A DNA stretch of 64,000 nt from Dugong dugon. Lineage: Eukaryota > Chordata > Mammalia > Sirenia > Dugongidae. The notes beneath the pieces were generated by a model, which saw nothing but the letters and a program-made list of their open reading frames with translations, made no database searches and was not told where the DNA came from. Shown here piece by piece: positions 32,685 to 43,590 of this stretch; positions within the stretch are counted from its first letter, which is position 1; each line of letters starts with the position of its first letter. The stretch is from assembly GCA_030035585.1 (NCBI GenBank), contig CM057469.1:36176501-36240500 (forward strand), in the 5' to 3' direction. The position numbers and the translations under genes were made by a program.

Positions 32685-32999
32685 GATCCAGGATTAAACA
32701 AAAGAAGAGAGGATCCTACGGAACAGGCTGATTTTGAAATTTATTGTGACTGTTTTGATACAGGTCAATCTGAGGATTTAAATCCATCTGAATCCAACTA
32801 TGAAGAATACCTGAACCCCTCAGCATTGACAGGGCCAAAGCTAAACCAGGTCAGAACACCATGTCAAGGAACGTCCTGCTCTCAGGTGTCCACCGAACAG
32901 AGATCATTTATCAGTTTATGCTTCACTTTGTTGGATGCGAACCATTTTCAAGATATATTTAAGAACAGACTGATTATACCCCATCAAACTCTGTTTTAA
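32685..32999 (+). pseudogene. ATG-less 104-codon protein-like reading frame
   Basis: A stop-free plus-strand frame from just after a TAG at 32682 to the TAA at 32997-32999. Translation contains EQADFEIYCDCFDTGQSEDL, SESNYEEYLNPSALTGPK and STEQRSFISLCFTLLDANHF. The composition is rich in Asp, Glu, Ser, Thr, Gln and Pro with four Cys before the C-terminal third, unlike the Lys/Ile/Phe noise typical of AT-rich DNA here. The DNA shows no known transposon. A short A-run follows at 33065-33077. It could be an exon of an unannotated gene, a processed pseudogene or a decayed retroelement protein; none is established. Confidence 0.4.
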
Positions 33000-33330
33000 G
33001 TCCTAAAAGCCAGAGGAGAAAAAGGCTACTAAGTGATCTATGAAACTTTTTCTTTTCTCTTAAAGAAAAAAAAAAATTAAATAACTTTAAATGTTAGCTG
33101 ACCCAATTTTAACATCGACAGTTACTAAAATTGTTTTCAAATTTTCATAAAGTATTTCAAAGACACAATTTAGTAATTGTTTATGTAACAAATTAAAGCC
33201 ATGAAACAATTACAGCAATAGTACAAATCTGTCCTAGGTATAGGGTATGAGAGCATTCAAATATACTAATAGCAAAAATAAGTCTTTCTTTTGTGATTCA
33301 TATGAATAAGCACTGTCCCAAATGTGTAAA
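33000..33330. other. Unique AT-rich sequence
   Basis: Nothing supported. Confidence 0.4.
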
Positions 33331-33340
33331 TGAATATTTA

Positions 33341-33496
33341 AAATCCGTTGCTGTTGAGTTGATTCTGATTCACAGCAAAACTACAGGACACAGCAGAACT
33401 GCTCCAGAGTTTCCAACGAGCGGCTGGTGGATTTAAACTGCCAACCTTTTGGTTAGCAGCCAAGCTCTTAATCTCTGCACCATCAGAGCTCCAAGG
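33341..33496 (-). mobile_element. AfroSINE, antisense, degraded
   Basis: GTTGCTGTTGAGTTGATTC to GCACCATCAGAGCTCC with duplication GAATATTTA at 33332-33340 and 33497-33505. It is immediately followed by two tandem copies of an 18-bp unit (GCAGGGTACAAATAATAA) at 33506-33541. Confidence 0.9.
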
Positions 33497-33659
33497 GAAT
33501 ATTTAGCAGGGTACAAATAATAAGCAGGGTACAAATAATAATCATAGAAAGGATATTAGAGCTAATGACTAATACAACTATTATAAAACATAGTTTAAGC
33601 TCAAAACAAGTAATGTTAACATAGGAGATGCCTCAAAGTTTAACCGTGAGACATAAACT

Positions 33660-33850
33660 GACAGTAGTAAAGCACCTAATTTGTGTCACAAGACCTGGGT
33701 TTAAGTAAGCTCTTTTACCTATTAATGATGTGAACTTTGGGTTAATTATTTAGCTTCTCCTAGCCTCAGCTTCTTCATACGTAAAGTGAGGACAATACTA
33801 CCAATGTTAGAGCATAACTAGGAGGATTAAACGAGATACTGCTTTTATCT
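33660..33850 (-). mobile_element. MIR SINE remnant, antisense
   Basis: GATGTGAACTTTGGGTTAAT, CTCAGCTTCTTCATACGTA and GGAGGATTAAACGAGATACT follow the antisense MIR order. Confidence 0.7.
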
Positions 33851-35840
33851 ATCCAACAAATATGCTTTGAAAAACTTAATTTTTGTTATTACGTACAAAA
33901 TCCCCCTCTTCCAATCTCTTCAAATGACTCATACACTAACTTTTAATACTACCAAGAAAATGTAAATCTGATTCTTAAGCTATGGTCCCAAAACTTCTTA
34001 GAAGGAACTTCGTAAATATTACTTGAGAAAATCTGAACTGAAGTAATCAAAATAAACATTGATGCTGAAGATATGACTTTTTTTGAGGGATCATATCTTA
34101 AAATAGTTTTGGCACAAAATAATTAAAAACAGAATTCCCCTAGAGATTTTTCAATATTAAACAGAAACAGGAAAACTGAATATCCAATTTCAAACATAAA
34201 ACTTTAACACAAGAAATCTTGGTTTTCAGGAAAATGAGGTAAATTAGTTCTTGATACAACATATTTTTGCAAAACAAAGTACACTAATCACAATTTACAA
34301 ACTCGTAAGTTACTACAATTGTTCTAATAGGATTAGGGTCACAGACAAATTTAAGTATCATCACAATATAGACTTTATTTGTACTCTGTACTCACCTAAG
34401 AAAATTCAGCTTGAAAAAAATAAATCACAGACTTGAGCACTTTTTTTAAAAGAAGTATCCTTACTGAAACACTCCCTAAAATTTTGTATTAGCAGGAACC
34501 ATGTGAAAGTTGTTCTTTCCTCACCACTTAAAAAAATCAAAACACCCACAACATTACGCTAGGCATAAAATGAAAGCCATTAGTAATATTCATGCCACTA
34601 TACGTCAAATCCTAAACAACAATAATTCAGCCTCCATGTTTATTAAATGGCAATCTATTTTCTGCCAATTCTTACCGCAGGCATGTTCCAGGAACTAAAC
34701 TAGGGCTGCTGTTCATAAACTTCATATATGCTGAAAAATGCTTTTAATTACAACAGATACAAACCAATCCAAATTAGAAATTTACCCTAAACATCGGTGA
34801 AAGATATTAACTGGCATCCTCCCTACACAGGTCAATCTTCCTTCATGAACCAAAGCCCTTAGACAGACTGTGCAAATGAATGTTAAATAGTGGAAAGTAA
34901 TCTTCTTTGATGCATCCAACCAATTTTAATATAAATTTCTGCACACCAGGTAGAAACTAGAATAGAAATAACTTTAATCTTTTTTTTTTTCCCCTCACTT
35001 GGAAACGAAAAATTAAGTTTAGGGGAAACAGCAGTTAACTGTTGATGTTTCAGACATCACTATTGTATAAATACTGCAATTACAATGAAGAGCTGTCTCC
35101 TGATAAGCCTAAATATTCGAAACAACTTCATTTCTAGTTTTTGAAAATTATAATAAAGTTTTGAAATCTTACAAAATATGCTTTAGAAATCAAAATTTCA
35201 AACTCAGAGGAAAAGATTAGTCTTGAATAATTTTAGGACAAATTACTGAAGGCAAAATTAGAGCATGAAGCAGAGCAAAAGAAGTTCTACGCCTGGAGAT
35301 GAAGCACTTCTGTCTCCTGAAGGGGTACTTCATTAGGTCCCTTTTATGTTAATGTTTCTTCCACTGCACATTAATAACTCAAGACGGCTCATTTAAAAAA
35401 AAAAAAAATTCTATTCAAACATTACAATTTGTCTTTCCGTTGCCAGTAACTGGCTTTGTTTCCAGTTCCATGGACTATTCTGGGATGTCAATATATTATT
35501 ACTACTCCAAAAGAGCCCTTGTTTCACTCTCACCGGGGACGTGGGCATAACTGATGTTTAGAGAGATCCGATGCTTGGAGATGTGCTGAGAGGACCATCC
35601 CTTATCGATAATCAGTTTACCTTGTGTTTTCTGTTGTTGTCGTTAAATATTTTACTTAAATATTTAACTTAAATATTTTAAAAAGACACCTGCACGCACG
35701 ATTTCCCCACCGCCACCAGGGAGAAAGACTATAAGGCTCGATCTCCAGGAGCTCCAGGCAAACAGACACCATAAAGCCCACTTGGCCAAGGAAGGGGCAC
35801 GCTTAAGGGGTTGTGGGAGGGAGCAGCCCCCAGATGGAGG
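33851..35840. other. Unique sequence left of the CpG island
   Basis: About 2 kb without recognised repeats, AT-rich until about 35.65 kb, where CpG density rises. If the minus-strand gene is real this is the first part of intron 1. The plus and minus frames here are of chance length. Confidence 0.5.
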
Positions 35841-35849
35841 GAGGCAGAG

Positions 35850-36800
35850 GCGGCGCCTGTTTACAGACGCCTTCACTCTCCCCCACCCCCACCAACTGGG
35901 GGTCCAAAAAACATTTCCTGCGCGGACACTCTACCCAGCCTAGGCCGTCGGTGTAACAGATGAGTGGGGTACCCTTTTAGCCCCCTCCCTCTTGCCAAAG
36001 CCTCTCTCGCCCTCCCCTTGGCCAGGGCGGCGCCCGCACCACCTTACGGCCTACCCACCCGGGCAGGCCCTCCGGGCGGCACGAGGAGGCCCGAGGCCTA
36101 AAGGACGCCGGCCACCGCCAAGACCCTCGGAGCCGGCGGAGCCCCAGCGGGGCCTGGGGCCGGCCGGGCGGCCACTGCCGCCTAGGAGCAGAGATTGGGC
36201 GATGAGAGCCCCTTCCCCGCCGCGGCTGCCTATTGTTCCCGACGAAAGTCCGGACCCTGGCCGCCCCTCTCCCTCCGTCGCCGCTGCCGCCCTCCCGCTT
36301 GCTCGCTCACCGCGCTGGTCAGAGCAGCAGCTCCTCTCAGCTCCGAGTCCCCGCGGCCGTTGCCACCGCCGCGGCGGCCGCAGCCGCTGCCGCTGCCACC
36401 GTCGACTCTGACTTTGCCCCAGGCCACCGGGCGACCGCCGCCACCGCCAGCGTCGCCTCCGGCCTCCCACCTGCTGCTGCTGAGGCTGCTCCTGCAGCAG
36501 GGGCCATCTTGTTAGTCTGCCTCTTCTTCCTCCTCCTCCGCCCGGTGGCTCGTTGTCCTCGTCCCCTTCCTCTTCCTCAGGCTCCGGCCCGCCTCGGAGA
36601 CGGGCGGAGACGAGGGTGAGCCTCCTCCTCCGGGGGCGGGGCAAGCGGAGGGGCGGGGCGGGCTCGGGGAAGAAAGGTCTGAGTCACCCGCCACCAACGC
36701 CCGGGAGGGAGGCAGGCGACGCTTACCGTCCCTACCCCAAGGGCAGACACACCGAGAGTTGAAGAACTGGTCGATCCGTCCGCCTTACCCTCCCCTCCAC
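35850..36800. promoter_or_regulatory. CpG island promoter
   Basis: The only strongly GC-rich, CpG-dense segment of the window. It holds trinucleotide-rich tracts (CCG/CAG), several GC boxes (GGGGCGGGGC near 36635 and GGGGCGGGGCGGGCTCGGG near 36652), a perfect AP-1 site TGAGTCA at 36680-36686, and no TATA box. This is the usual architecture of a broadly expressed mammalian promoter. Transcription toward the left (minus strand) is favoured by the ATG and splice donor at 36507-36471. Long open frames on both strands (up to 197 codons) arise because stop codons are rare in such GC-rich DNA. Confidence 0.85.
36471..36507 (-). CDS. Candidate first coding exon of an unnamed minus-strand gene
   Basis: On the minus strand ACAAGATGGCC at 36512-36502 gives an ATG with a strong Kozak context (A at -3, G at +4). 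Twelve codons (MAPAAGAASAAA) and one extra base lead to CAG|GTGGGA, a good donor, at 36471/36470, predicting a phase-1 intron. If unspliced, the frame runs 56 codons to a TGA at 36339-36337 and contains a stretch of ten Ala. The alternative 197-codon minus-strand frame starts further upstream in another phase and looks like GC-rich noise. I could not match the dozen residues to a known gene. It is consistent with the CpG island, but one short exon is thin evidence. Confidence 0.45.
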
Positions 36801-38590
36801 CAGAACCTTTGGGCCCAGTGGACAAGTGCCTAGACGGCGAGGGTGGAATTGGAAAATTTCTGATGTTTTTATCGAATCCTGCACTACCTCTATTCCTTTG
36901 GCTTTCTCAGCTCGTCTACTTTTGTTTTCTTTTTCACATCTTCCCCCCAATTTTTTTCTTCTTTCATTCTATTCGGGTTCTCCATCACACCAGCTTTGCC
37001 CGAGTCACCCTTCCCACACAGTATTCAGCCTCCCTAAAGGTGCTGAAACAGCCCAAAAGCCGGGACGCCTCTCCAAAACGTCTCCTCAGGCCTCTGTGAA
37101 CGGGATGAGCTTTCTGGGGAGAACCGAAAAAGATTTGGCTCATAGAAGAGCTCTTGGATATAAAACCTAGACTTGTGACTATTGAAAGTTTCTTCTCATA
37201 TAAAGGATATTATTTTTGGATTTCGGTTTTCGGGAATGGGAAGCCCTTTCAAGACAATTCCGTTTAGCCAAAACCTTCCTTTTGAAAAGGGAGAGAAATG
37301 GAATTCTTTTAATACTATACAGTTGTAATTTCAAAATAAATCGTCTAGAATAGAGGAGAGAAATGGTCCCCAAATAAACACCCCTTTAATACTCCTCACT
37401 CTGCACTATTGCCTTTTTTTCATTTCAGGTCTTGGCGAAGAGAGCAGAGATTTTACTTTTCTGTCCTTTCTTCACTGTATACATTGCCAAAAACAAGAAA
37501 AGTGCTATATTTAGAGAAGTTTCTGCCTTTCGCTTGATAAATTCAATCACGTAACAGATAGTGTTTTTATATTATTTGTAAAACGTGTATCACACACCTC
37601 CCTAAACTCTTACCAGGGAAGAGTTCTTTTTAGTTGCTGACACCCTCCTGCTACTCAGATTTCAGCTTCTTTTTAGAAAATCTATTGATGTCTTTCTTAT
37701 TGATTGGAATTTACTCCATTTGAAGTAGGCTAAATCTGTAACCTCTTCAACCTACTAAATAGTAACCCCAGCCCTACAAACGGGCAAACTTCTGGCTACC
37801 ACAGTGAAATTAGATTAGCATGTGCTTTTTTTTCTCTCTTGGATAGCCTTTCCCGCCTCAAACAGCCAGGCCACTGCCCCCTGCTAGGAAAAACAGATTA
37901 ATCTGTTTCTCTTGCTTTTCCTCCTCCTCCCTTTTTCTCACTCCTAGGGAACCTTCCACAACAGAAGGTTATAACGGCTGTTGCCAGGCAAACATGCCAA
38001 CTTCCCTGTTCAGGCAAGCAAGTAACCTAACTTCCATTACAAGCAACCCAGATAATGTAATTTCTTTGGACTATTAATAGTTGTACCACAGTTGGTAAGG
38101 CCTCTTTCAAGTTCCCTTATAAAATATGATTTTAAGTTGAATTTATTTTTTATTACTTCATCAATATTTCAATTAAAAAATAAGTTAAAAATGGAGGGGC
38201 TTCCCAAAGCTCATTTTCATGATATAATTCGACAGATTTGGAAGAAAAAGGAGAAACACTGCTTAGAAGGAAATATTAAGTGCTTGTAATAAAAACTAAT
38301 TTATGAGAAGTCATTTGTATGTTTTGATCTCCTCGGTTAGGCTAGAAGTATGAGATACATTAGAGGATAATTTGTTCCTTGAGTCTGAGTCTATTTAGAA
38401 AAGTATAATGTGGTTAAGCAGCAAGAAAAATGAAAGATATTCTGGATTTTAACAAATTAACAACTTAGTATAAAAATTTTGGCTAATGAATTAAGCTTCC
38501 CCCCCCCCATTTTGCTATCTACTTTTTTTTTTTTTTTAATAGTTATGCAATAGTAACATTTTGCAGGGAGTTGAGATTTGCTGAAAGTTA
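36801..38590. other. Unique sequence upstream of the promoter
   Basis: Moderate GC, no recognised transposon for about 1.8 kb. Short plus-strand frames at 36809-37170 start at the island edge but have no recognisable domain. A bidirectional or antisense transcript from the island is possible but unsupported. Confidence 0.45.
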
Positions 38591-38610
38591 ATATAAATAA
38601 AACTAAATAA

Positions 38611-38668
38611 CCCCGAAACCCAGTGCCGTTGAGTTGATTCTGACTCATAGCGACCCTATTTTGGTTTT
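38611..38668 (-). mobile_element. 58-bp AfroSINE 3' fragment with target duplication
   Basis: Only the 3' tail of the SINE is present (CAGTGCCGTTGAGTTGATTC, CTCATAGCGACCCTATTTTG). A perfect 12-bp duplication AAAACTAAATAA at 38599-38610 and 38669-38680 shows that this is a complete, severely 5'-truncated insertion and not later erosion. Confidence 0.85.
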
Positions 38669-38989
38669 AAAACTAAATAAGACATGTTGAAATTTAAATA
38701 GGATATGTATACTTAAATTTCTAAGCTCTCTTTCAAAATCATATAATTTATTTTAACCCATTGAAATTTGTATTAATTGTAGTGAAATGAATAGTGCTTG
38801 AGACGCATGTCAAGCTAAGATGATAAATTAAGAATGAATTACTAAAGACAAAGAGCTTAAATGTGTTTTACAATCATTTCTGCGTAGAAATCACTATTTC
38901 GTAACTCATACAATTTAAACAATTTAGTTTTATTTCACATTTAGTATCCATTCTGTTGTACAATGGCTAGAAATTTAGACTCTGCCTTG

Positions 38990-39085
38990 GTCTCCGCCAC
39001 TGGTACACTATGAGTCGTTTTATATAAAGCACTTAGAACAGTACCTGACACATAGTAAGTACTCAATAAATGTTTTTTGAAAATT
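38990..39085 (-). mobile_element. MIR 3' portion, antisense
   Basis: AGCACTTAGAACAGTACCTG and ACACATAGTAAGTACTCAAT are standard antisense MIR text. Confidence 0.65.
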
Positions 39086-39395
39086 CATTTTAAGTATATG
39101 TCATTATAGTCTTCAGTTTCTTGATCAGTCAAGTAAGGATGACAAGTCATCAAATATATTTATGCTCTTAGCATTAACCTGAAAAAAAAAAGATTAATGC
39201 TATTTTTAAGATAATACATAAATTAGGTAAAATAATGCCCTATGAATTTTTCGATATAGTTTCTGATATGCCTGTACTATATTGTCTCTCCTTTGATTTT
39301 TTTTTTTTAGAATAACCTGTAATACATTTTTAAGCTACTACATGATCTAAAATTGCTGTAAAATATGTAGTTGTCAACCAAAAGCACCGTTTCTC

Positions 39396-39668
39396 GAATT
39401 GTTGTTAGTTGCTGTTGAGCCAATTCCAACTCATGGTGACCCCGTGTGTGCAGAGCAGAACTGCTCCATAGGGTTTTCAATGGCTGTGATACCTTGGAAG
39501 CAGATTGCCAGGCCTGTCTTCCAAGGCATCTCTGGTTGGGTTTGTACTGCCAACCTTTGGACAGAGTAGAAATGCCCCATAGGGTTACCAAGGAGCAGCT
39601 AGTGGATTCAAACTGCCGGATTCTTTGGTTAGCAGCCAAGCTCTTAACCACAATGCCACCAGGGCCCT
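39396..39668 (-). mobile_element. Composite of two AfroSINE variants, antisense
   Basis: A long-variant copy (39396-39556: GTTGCTGTTGAGCCAATTCC through CTCTGGTTGGGTTTGTACTG) lacks its tRNA-like head and passes without spacer into a short-variant copy (39557-39668: ACAGAGTAGAAATGCCCC through GCCACCAGGGCCC) that lacks its 3' tail. The junction is near 39556 at CCAACCTTTGG, a motif both variants share. Confidence 0.8.
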
Positions 39669-40425
39669 GAGATTAAGAAAAGTTAGATAAATAACATATC
39701 TACCTAACTCTTCGTTTATAGATAAACATCATGTTATTGAGGAGGGATTTGGGGGAGGGGGCAGAGTAGGAAGCAAGAAATACAAAGATGAATAAGGCAT
39801 GTGTCCCTGCTTGAAAGAAATTTAACAATCTAGTGGGAGGAATACAAGAGGATATGCATGTAAACAGCTGGAGTATAAAGTAGCTTGATCCATAGAAAAT
39901 ATAAAGTTCTATGAGAGTTAAAAGGAAGAGATAGTAGGAATCTTCATTCTAATGTCACAGAACCTTCCTTTTGACAGGTGGAAGTACTATGGTATGAGAC
40001 GTGTACTCTGAACCCGAAACCAAACCCATTGCCATCGAGTTGATTCCAACTGATTGCCACCCTTTTCTCAGAGGTATAGAAATGCAATCAGTTTTCAATT
40101 CAGGATAGTTTGAGGGAGAAAATGATACCTACCCTCCAACACACACGTGTACAAAATAGGGAGTACTGGAGCTAAGTCATTTGGATTTCCTGAACTACTT
40201 TAGATAAAGTAGGGGTGGAGGGGTCAGCAGGCCTAACTAGTTGAGTCCTCTCCATCCTCCTCAGCCTCTCCTTCTGCTACAAATATATTCTCCACGACCT
40301 TCTACTCCTTTCCCCAGTCCACACCATTGCAACCCTCCTATTACCTGTGTTCATTAAAATAAAAAAGAAACAGAGAAATATGTCCTAAGCAATTGCACTA
40401 AGGAAATTCAAGGAAACCAATAGTG
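39669..40425. other. Unique sequence with an AfroSINE scrap
   Basis: A truncated antisense AfroSINE tail is visible at 40013-40060 (AACCCATTGCCATCGAGTTG). The rest is unassigned. Confidence 0.5.
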
Positions 40426-40430
40426 TCCAA

Positions 40431-40652
40431 CCTGTTGTTGTTAGGTGCTATTGAGTCAATTTTTGACTCATAGGGACCCCATATGACAGAGTAGAACTAC
40501 CTCATAGGGTTTTCTTGGCTGTAATCTTTATGGAAGCAGATTGCCCGGGCTTTCTCCCCTTCCTCCCACAGACAAGCAAGTTCAAACCATCAGCCTTTCG
40601 GTTAGCAGCCAAGCACTTAACCACTTAACTATTTGTACCACCAGGGCTCCTT
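40431..40652 (-). mobile_element. AfroSINE, long variant, antisense
   Basis: GTTGTTGTTAGGTGCTATTG through TTTGTACCACCAGGGCTCC. The GTTGTTGTTAGGTGC start is shared with RTE 3' ends, here in a SINE. Confidence 0.88.
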
Positions 40653-41630
40653 AGTGTCTTAATTACCCTTCACCTTTATAGTCCAGTCCCAAACCAGGTC
40701 CAAGTCAGCATCTGTCAGCTAGGCCTAAGGTTGCCTTAGATTCAAGGTAACAATCCAAAGTAATCATGGGAGATATAGCCCAAGTTAGTTTTGGGATTTC
40801 CGGAGTTAGATCTCTACAAACTTGATTCCAAAAGGGTTAAATAAAATATTTCTGAGTCCTGCCTGAAATTGCTTCTAAACTGGCCTGCCTATCAAAAAGG
40901 CCTCCAGCCCAACATCGAGCATGTCTGAACTTCAACTCACCACCTGAGGCTTATCCCAGGGTAACGGTAAACAGAACACCTTTAGGGAAGACACCCCAGC
41001 CAACTTTCAGCAAAAAGACCCATTTTATGCACTGCTCTAACAGCATTTTTTAAATTTACCCAGTTAAACCTGAAGCTTCTCTTTTTCTAATTACCTCTTG
41101 CATCATAAAACAGATACTTTATTGGGTGTAATTTACTAACAAGAAGTAAGAAAATAGGATAAAAATATTGATTACAAAAATTATCCAAATCATACCACAA
41201 TTAGTTATCAGAAAACAGATACCAGCACTTGAACAGATTCAAGATTAATATGAAAGGATGAATCTTTGCTAATGATTGGGACTTCATTTGGAGCTCCATC
41301 TGTTGAAATAGGCAATTTTAAATATATTGAGGTCAAATACATTTTGTAACCAAATGATATCCTCTAGTACTGATGCATGCTGAATATTTCTTGTGCAAAT
41401 ACTAGGTTTATTATTTTGTCATGAGTAGTCAGTCAAGAAAACGTTAGACATTCATGTGTAAATCATTCAGGAGATCAGAATTTGAAAGTTATTCTTTAAA
41501 CAAGACAGTGAGGAAACTTCCTTTTGCCCCATGCCATACTTTCTAGGATCTGAACTTGAGGGAATCTTTAGAGTTCTTTATGATGTTCGAAGAGGTTAGG
41601 ATTGAAAGATGATCTTCGCCACTTGGAAGC
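40653..41630. other. Unique sequence
   Basis: Slightly less AT-rich between 40.7 and 41.0 kb, but no exon could be supported. Confidence 0.4.
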
Positions 41631-41633
41631 AGG

Positions 41634-41930
41634 TCACAAATCAGGTAGGAAGATATCTCTTACAGTAGATTTCTCTTTGAAGATACTGTCCACCTTCATG
41701 TAACTCTGTGAGTTCATTTCTCTTTTGTTAGCCTCTAATTTGAATAAAGTCTTATTTGAATGTTCCAGCCTTTTCTCAGCTGGGTTACATTCTATTAATG
41801 GGAGAGTTCTGCAACCATGTTTGGGACAGTCATTCTCATACAGGCAATGGGAAATATCTAGAGCATTCCAGAGAAAAGGCAAAACTAAGGGGCACGATTC
41901 AGAGCCTTTCTCCACCTGGTTATTTTTCTT
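41634..41930 (-). pseudogene. Protein-like minus-strand frame, no start codon
   Basis: About 99 codons are open on the minus strand after an upstream TGA. Translation includes LWNALDISHCLYENDCPKHG, TLPLIECNPAEKRLEHSNKT and KVDSIFKEKSTVRDIFLPDL. The mixed, charged composition with spaced Cys and His looks like real protein, and no transposon covers it. The first in-frame Met is internal, so this is an exon or pseudogene fragment if genuine. The overlapping plus-strand 108-codon frame is likely its shadow. Confidence 0.35.
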
Positions 41931-41949
41931 CTGTTGTCAGTCTTGGACA

Positions 41950-42270
41950 AGCAGAAAGGCAGTTCAAACCCTTGTTCCACCACTTAGTAGCTTTCGGATA
42001 GGGCAAGCTTCTCTTATATCTCTCATATCCCTGAAAGATGGACAGATGTAATGAACGTTTATAAGTTTTTGGCTGCCCAGCGTCTGACCCTTACTACCTG
42101 TGTGATCTTGTACAAGTTAACCTTAGAAAGCTTCAATTTCCTTGACTATAAACAAAATGTAAAATATATCCAAGATGGTTTTATGGAGATTAAAATAAGA
42201 AAATACATGTAGAGCATCTAGTACAATGTTTGACATCTACTAGGTACTCAATGAGTGAGAGTTATTAAAA
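41950..42270 (-). mobile_element. MIR-like repeats, antisense (two adjacent)
   Basis: CCACCACTTAGTAGC with GGGCAAGCTTCT (41960-42060) and ACCTGTGTGATCTTGTACAA with AAATGTAAAATATATCC (42095-42180) both follow the antisense MIR pattern. Part of the first (41986-42092) is closely repeated at 43591-43700. Confidence 0.55.
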
Positions 42271-42299
42271 TTATACTAGGTACTGCGTGTTACATTAGG

Positions 42300-42455
42300 C
42301 TAGTGATTCTGATTTTTATCTGTGAACTTTTAAATACTATGTATCTCCAGCTCTGACTCTAGAAATTGTGATTTGGGGTGTTGGCGTAGGGCCAGGCATT
42401 TTACTTTTTTTAACGCGTGATTCCATTCTATCACTTAGGATAAGAAACACTGATG
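42300..42455 (+). mobile_element. hAT-Charlie-type MITE remnant
   Basis: GTGATTTGGGGTGTTGGCG, GGGCCAGGCATTTTACTTTT and ATAAGAAACACTG resemble the distal half of MER5-like elements. Confidence 0.5.
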
Positions 42456-42461
42456 TAGATC

Positions 42462-42682
42462 AAGGGTCCACAACCTTCTTTGGTAAATGGACGGATAATA
42501 AATGTGTAGGCTTGGCAGGCCATACATTCTCTGTCACAACTACTCAACTAAGTAGCTATAGACAATATATAAACAAATGAGTGTGGCTGTGTTCCAATAA
42601 CACTTTATTTACAAAAATAGACAAAAAACAGGTGGTGGGCATGATTTGGCCCATGGGTTGCTGTTTGCCAACTCTGTCTTAT
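42462..42682 (+). mobile_element. hAT-type non-autonomous DNA element
   Basis: CTTTGGTAAATGGACGGATA, TTGGCAGGCCATACATTCTC, TGTGTTCCAATAACACTTTA and TTTGGCCCATGGGTTGCTG are hallmarks of a common mammalian hAT MITE running nearly full length between terminal GGGTC... and ...TTTGCCAACTCTG ends. Open frames are not genes. Confidence 0.8.
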
Positions 42683-43285
42683 ATGAAGAAAAATGTAATT
42701 TGCTGTAGCCCGGAAAAGTATATTATCGTGTTCAATAGCATCAGCATTAAAAGCCTTATATGCAATGACCAATGTTTAGTGCTATACAGAGTTAATTAAA
42801 TAGATAGGGTCCTGCCTTCAAAGGAATTAGTAATCTAAAACAACAACAGCACAGACATAATATTTATAAGCAATCCCTTATGAGTAATTATCACACAAAC
42901 AGATGACTATACAAGACTAAATGTGAAACTGAGTTCAGGAGTGGGTGGGTTTTCCTACTGCCCTTGATTTACAAATATCAGCCTAAATAAAAGGAGCACA
43001 GGGACTCATTCAGGAACCATGGTAAAGAGGAGAACAATACCCAGGGTAGCTTCCCTTTTTCAGCAAGAGTCTATAAAGGAGCATCTTTTAAAAACGGCCC
43101 TTCAATTAAGATTCCATGGCACTCCACATCATTGAATTTGCGTTCTCTCAAGTGTAATTTCTTTATCAAAGTACAATTATTTTCGGATTTATCCTCTGAG
43201 CTTATAGGCTATGTTATGGTTACAGTGAATGACACCAGAGAGTACTTTCTTTAACCTGGAACAAAGAAAAATGTCTCTTTTTCTC
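42683..43285. other. Unique sequence
   Basis: Nothing supported. Confidence 0.4.
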
Positions 43286-43290
43286 AATTA

Positions 43291-43457
43291 AAAAAAAAAA
43301 AAAACAAAGACCAAACCCTTGCCTTCGAGTCAATTCCAACTCATCGCAACCCTGTAGGACAGAGCTGAACTGCCCCATGGGGTTTCCAAGGAGTGCCTAG
43401 TGGATTTGAACTGCTGACCTTTTGGTTAGCAGCTGTAGCTCTTAACCAGTGCACCAG
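43291..43457 (-). mobile_element. AfroSINE, short variant, antisense
   Basis: A14 tail, CCCTTGCCTTCGAGTCAATTC, through CTCTTAACCAGTGCACCAG. Moderately diverged. Confidence 0.9.
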
Positions 43458-43590
43458 TAGACATGACAAACTTAAAAGAAAAGCCAGTGGATCATTTTGT
43501 ATTCCTGTGTGTGCATGTATGTAGGGGTATGTTTAAATCAAGTAATCAGTTGTTTTGTAACCTATTACCTACAACTGCAGAAACGATGCA

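Noticed and set aside
33506..33541. Possible short repeat array (CRISPR-like)
   Set aside because: Only two adjacent 18-bp units with no spacers, in a mammalian genome; a simple tandem duplication.
36051..36644. 197-codon minus-strand frame in the CpG island
   Set aside because: Arg/Gly/Pro-rich translation in very GC-rich DNA where stops are scarce; several frames on both strands are open here, and the shorter Kozak-ATG plus splice-donor frame explains the exon better.
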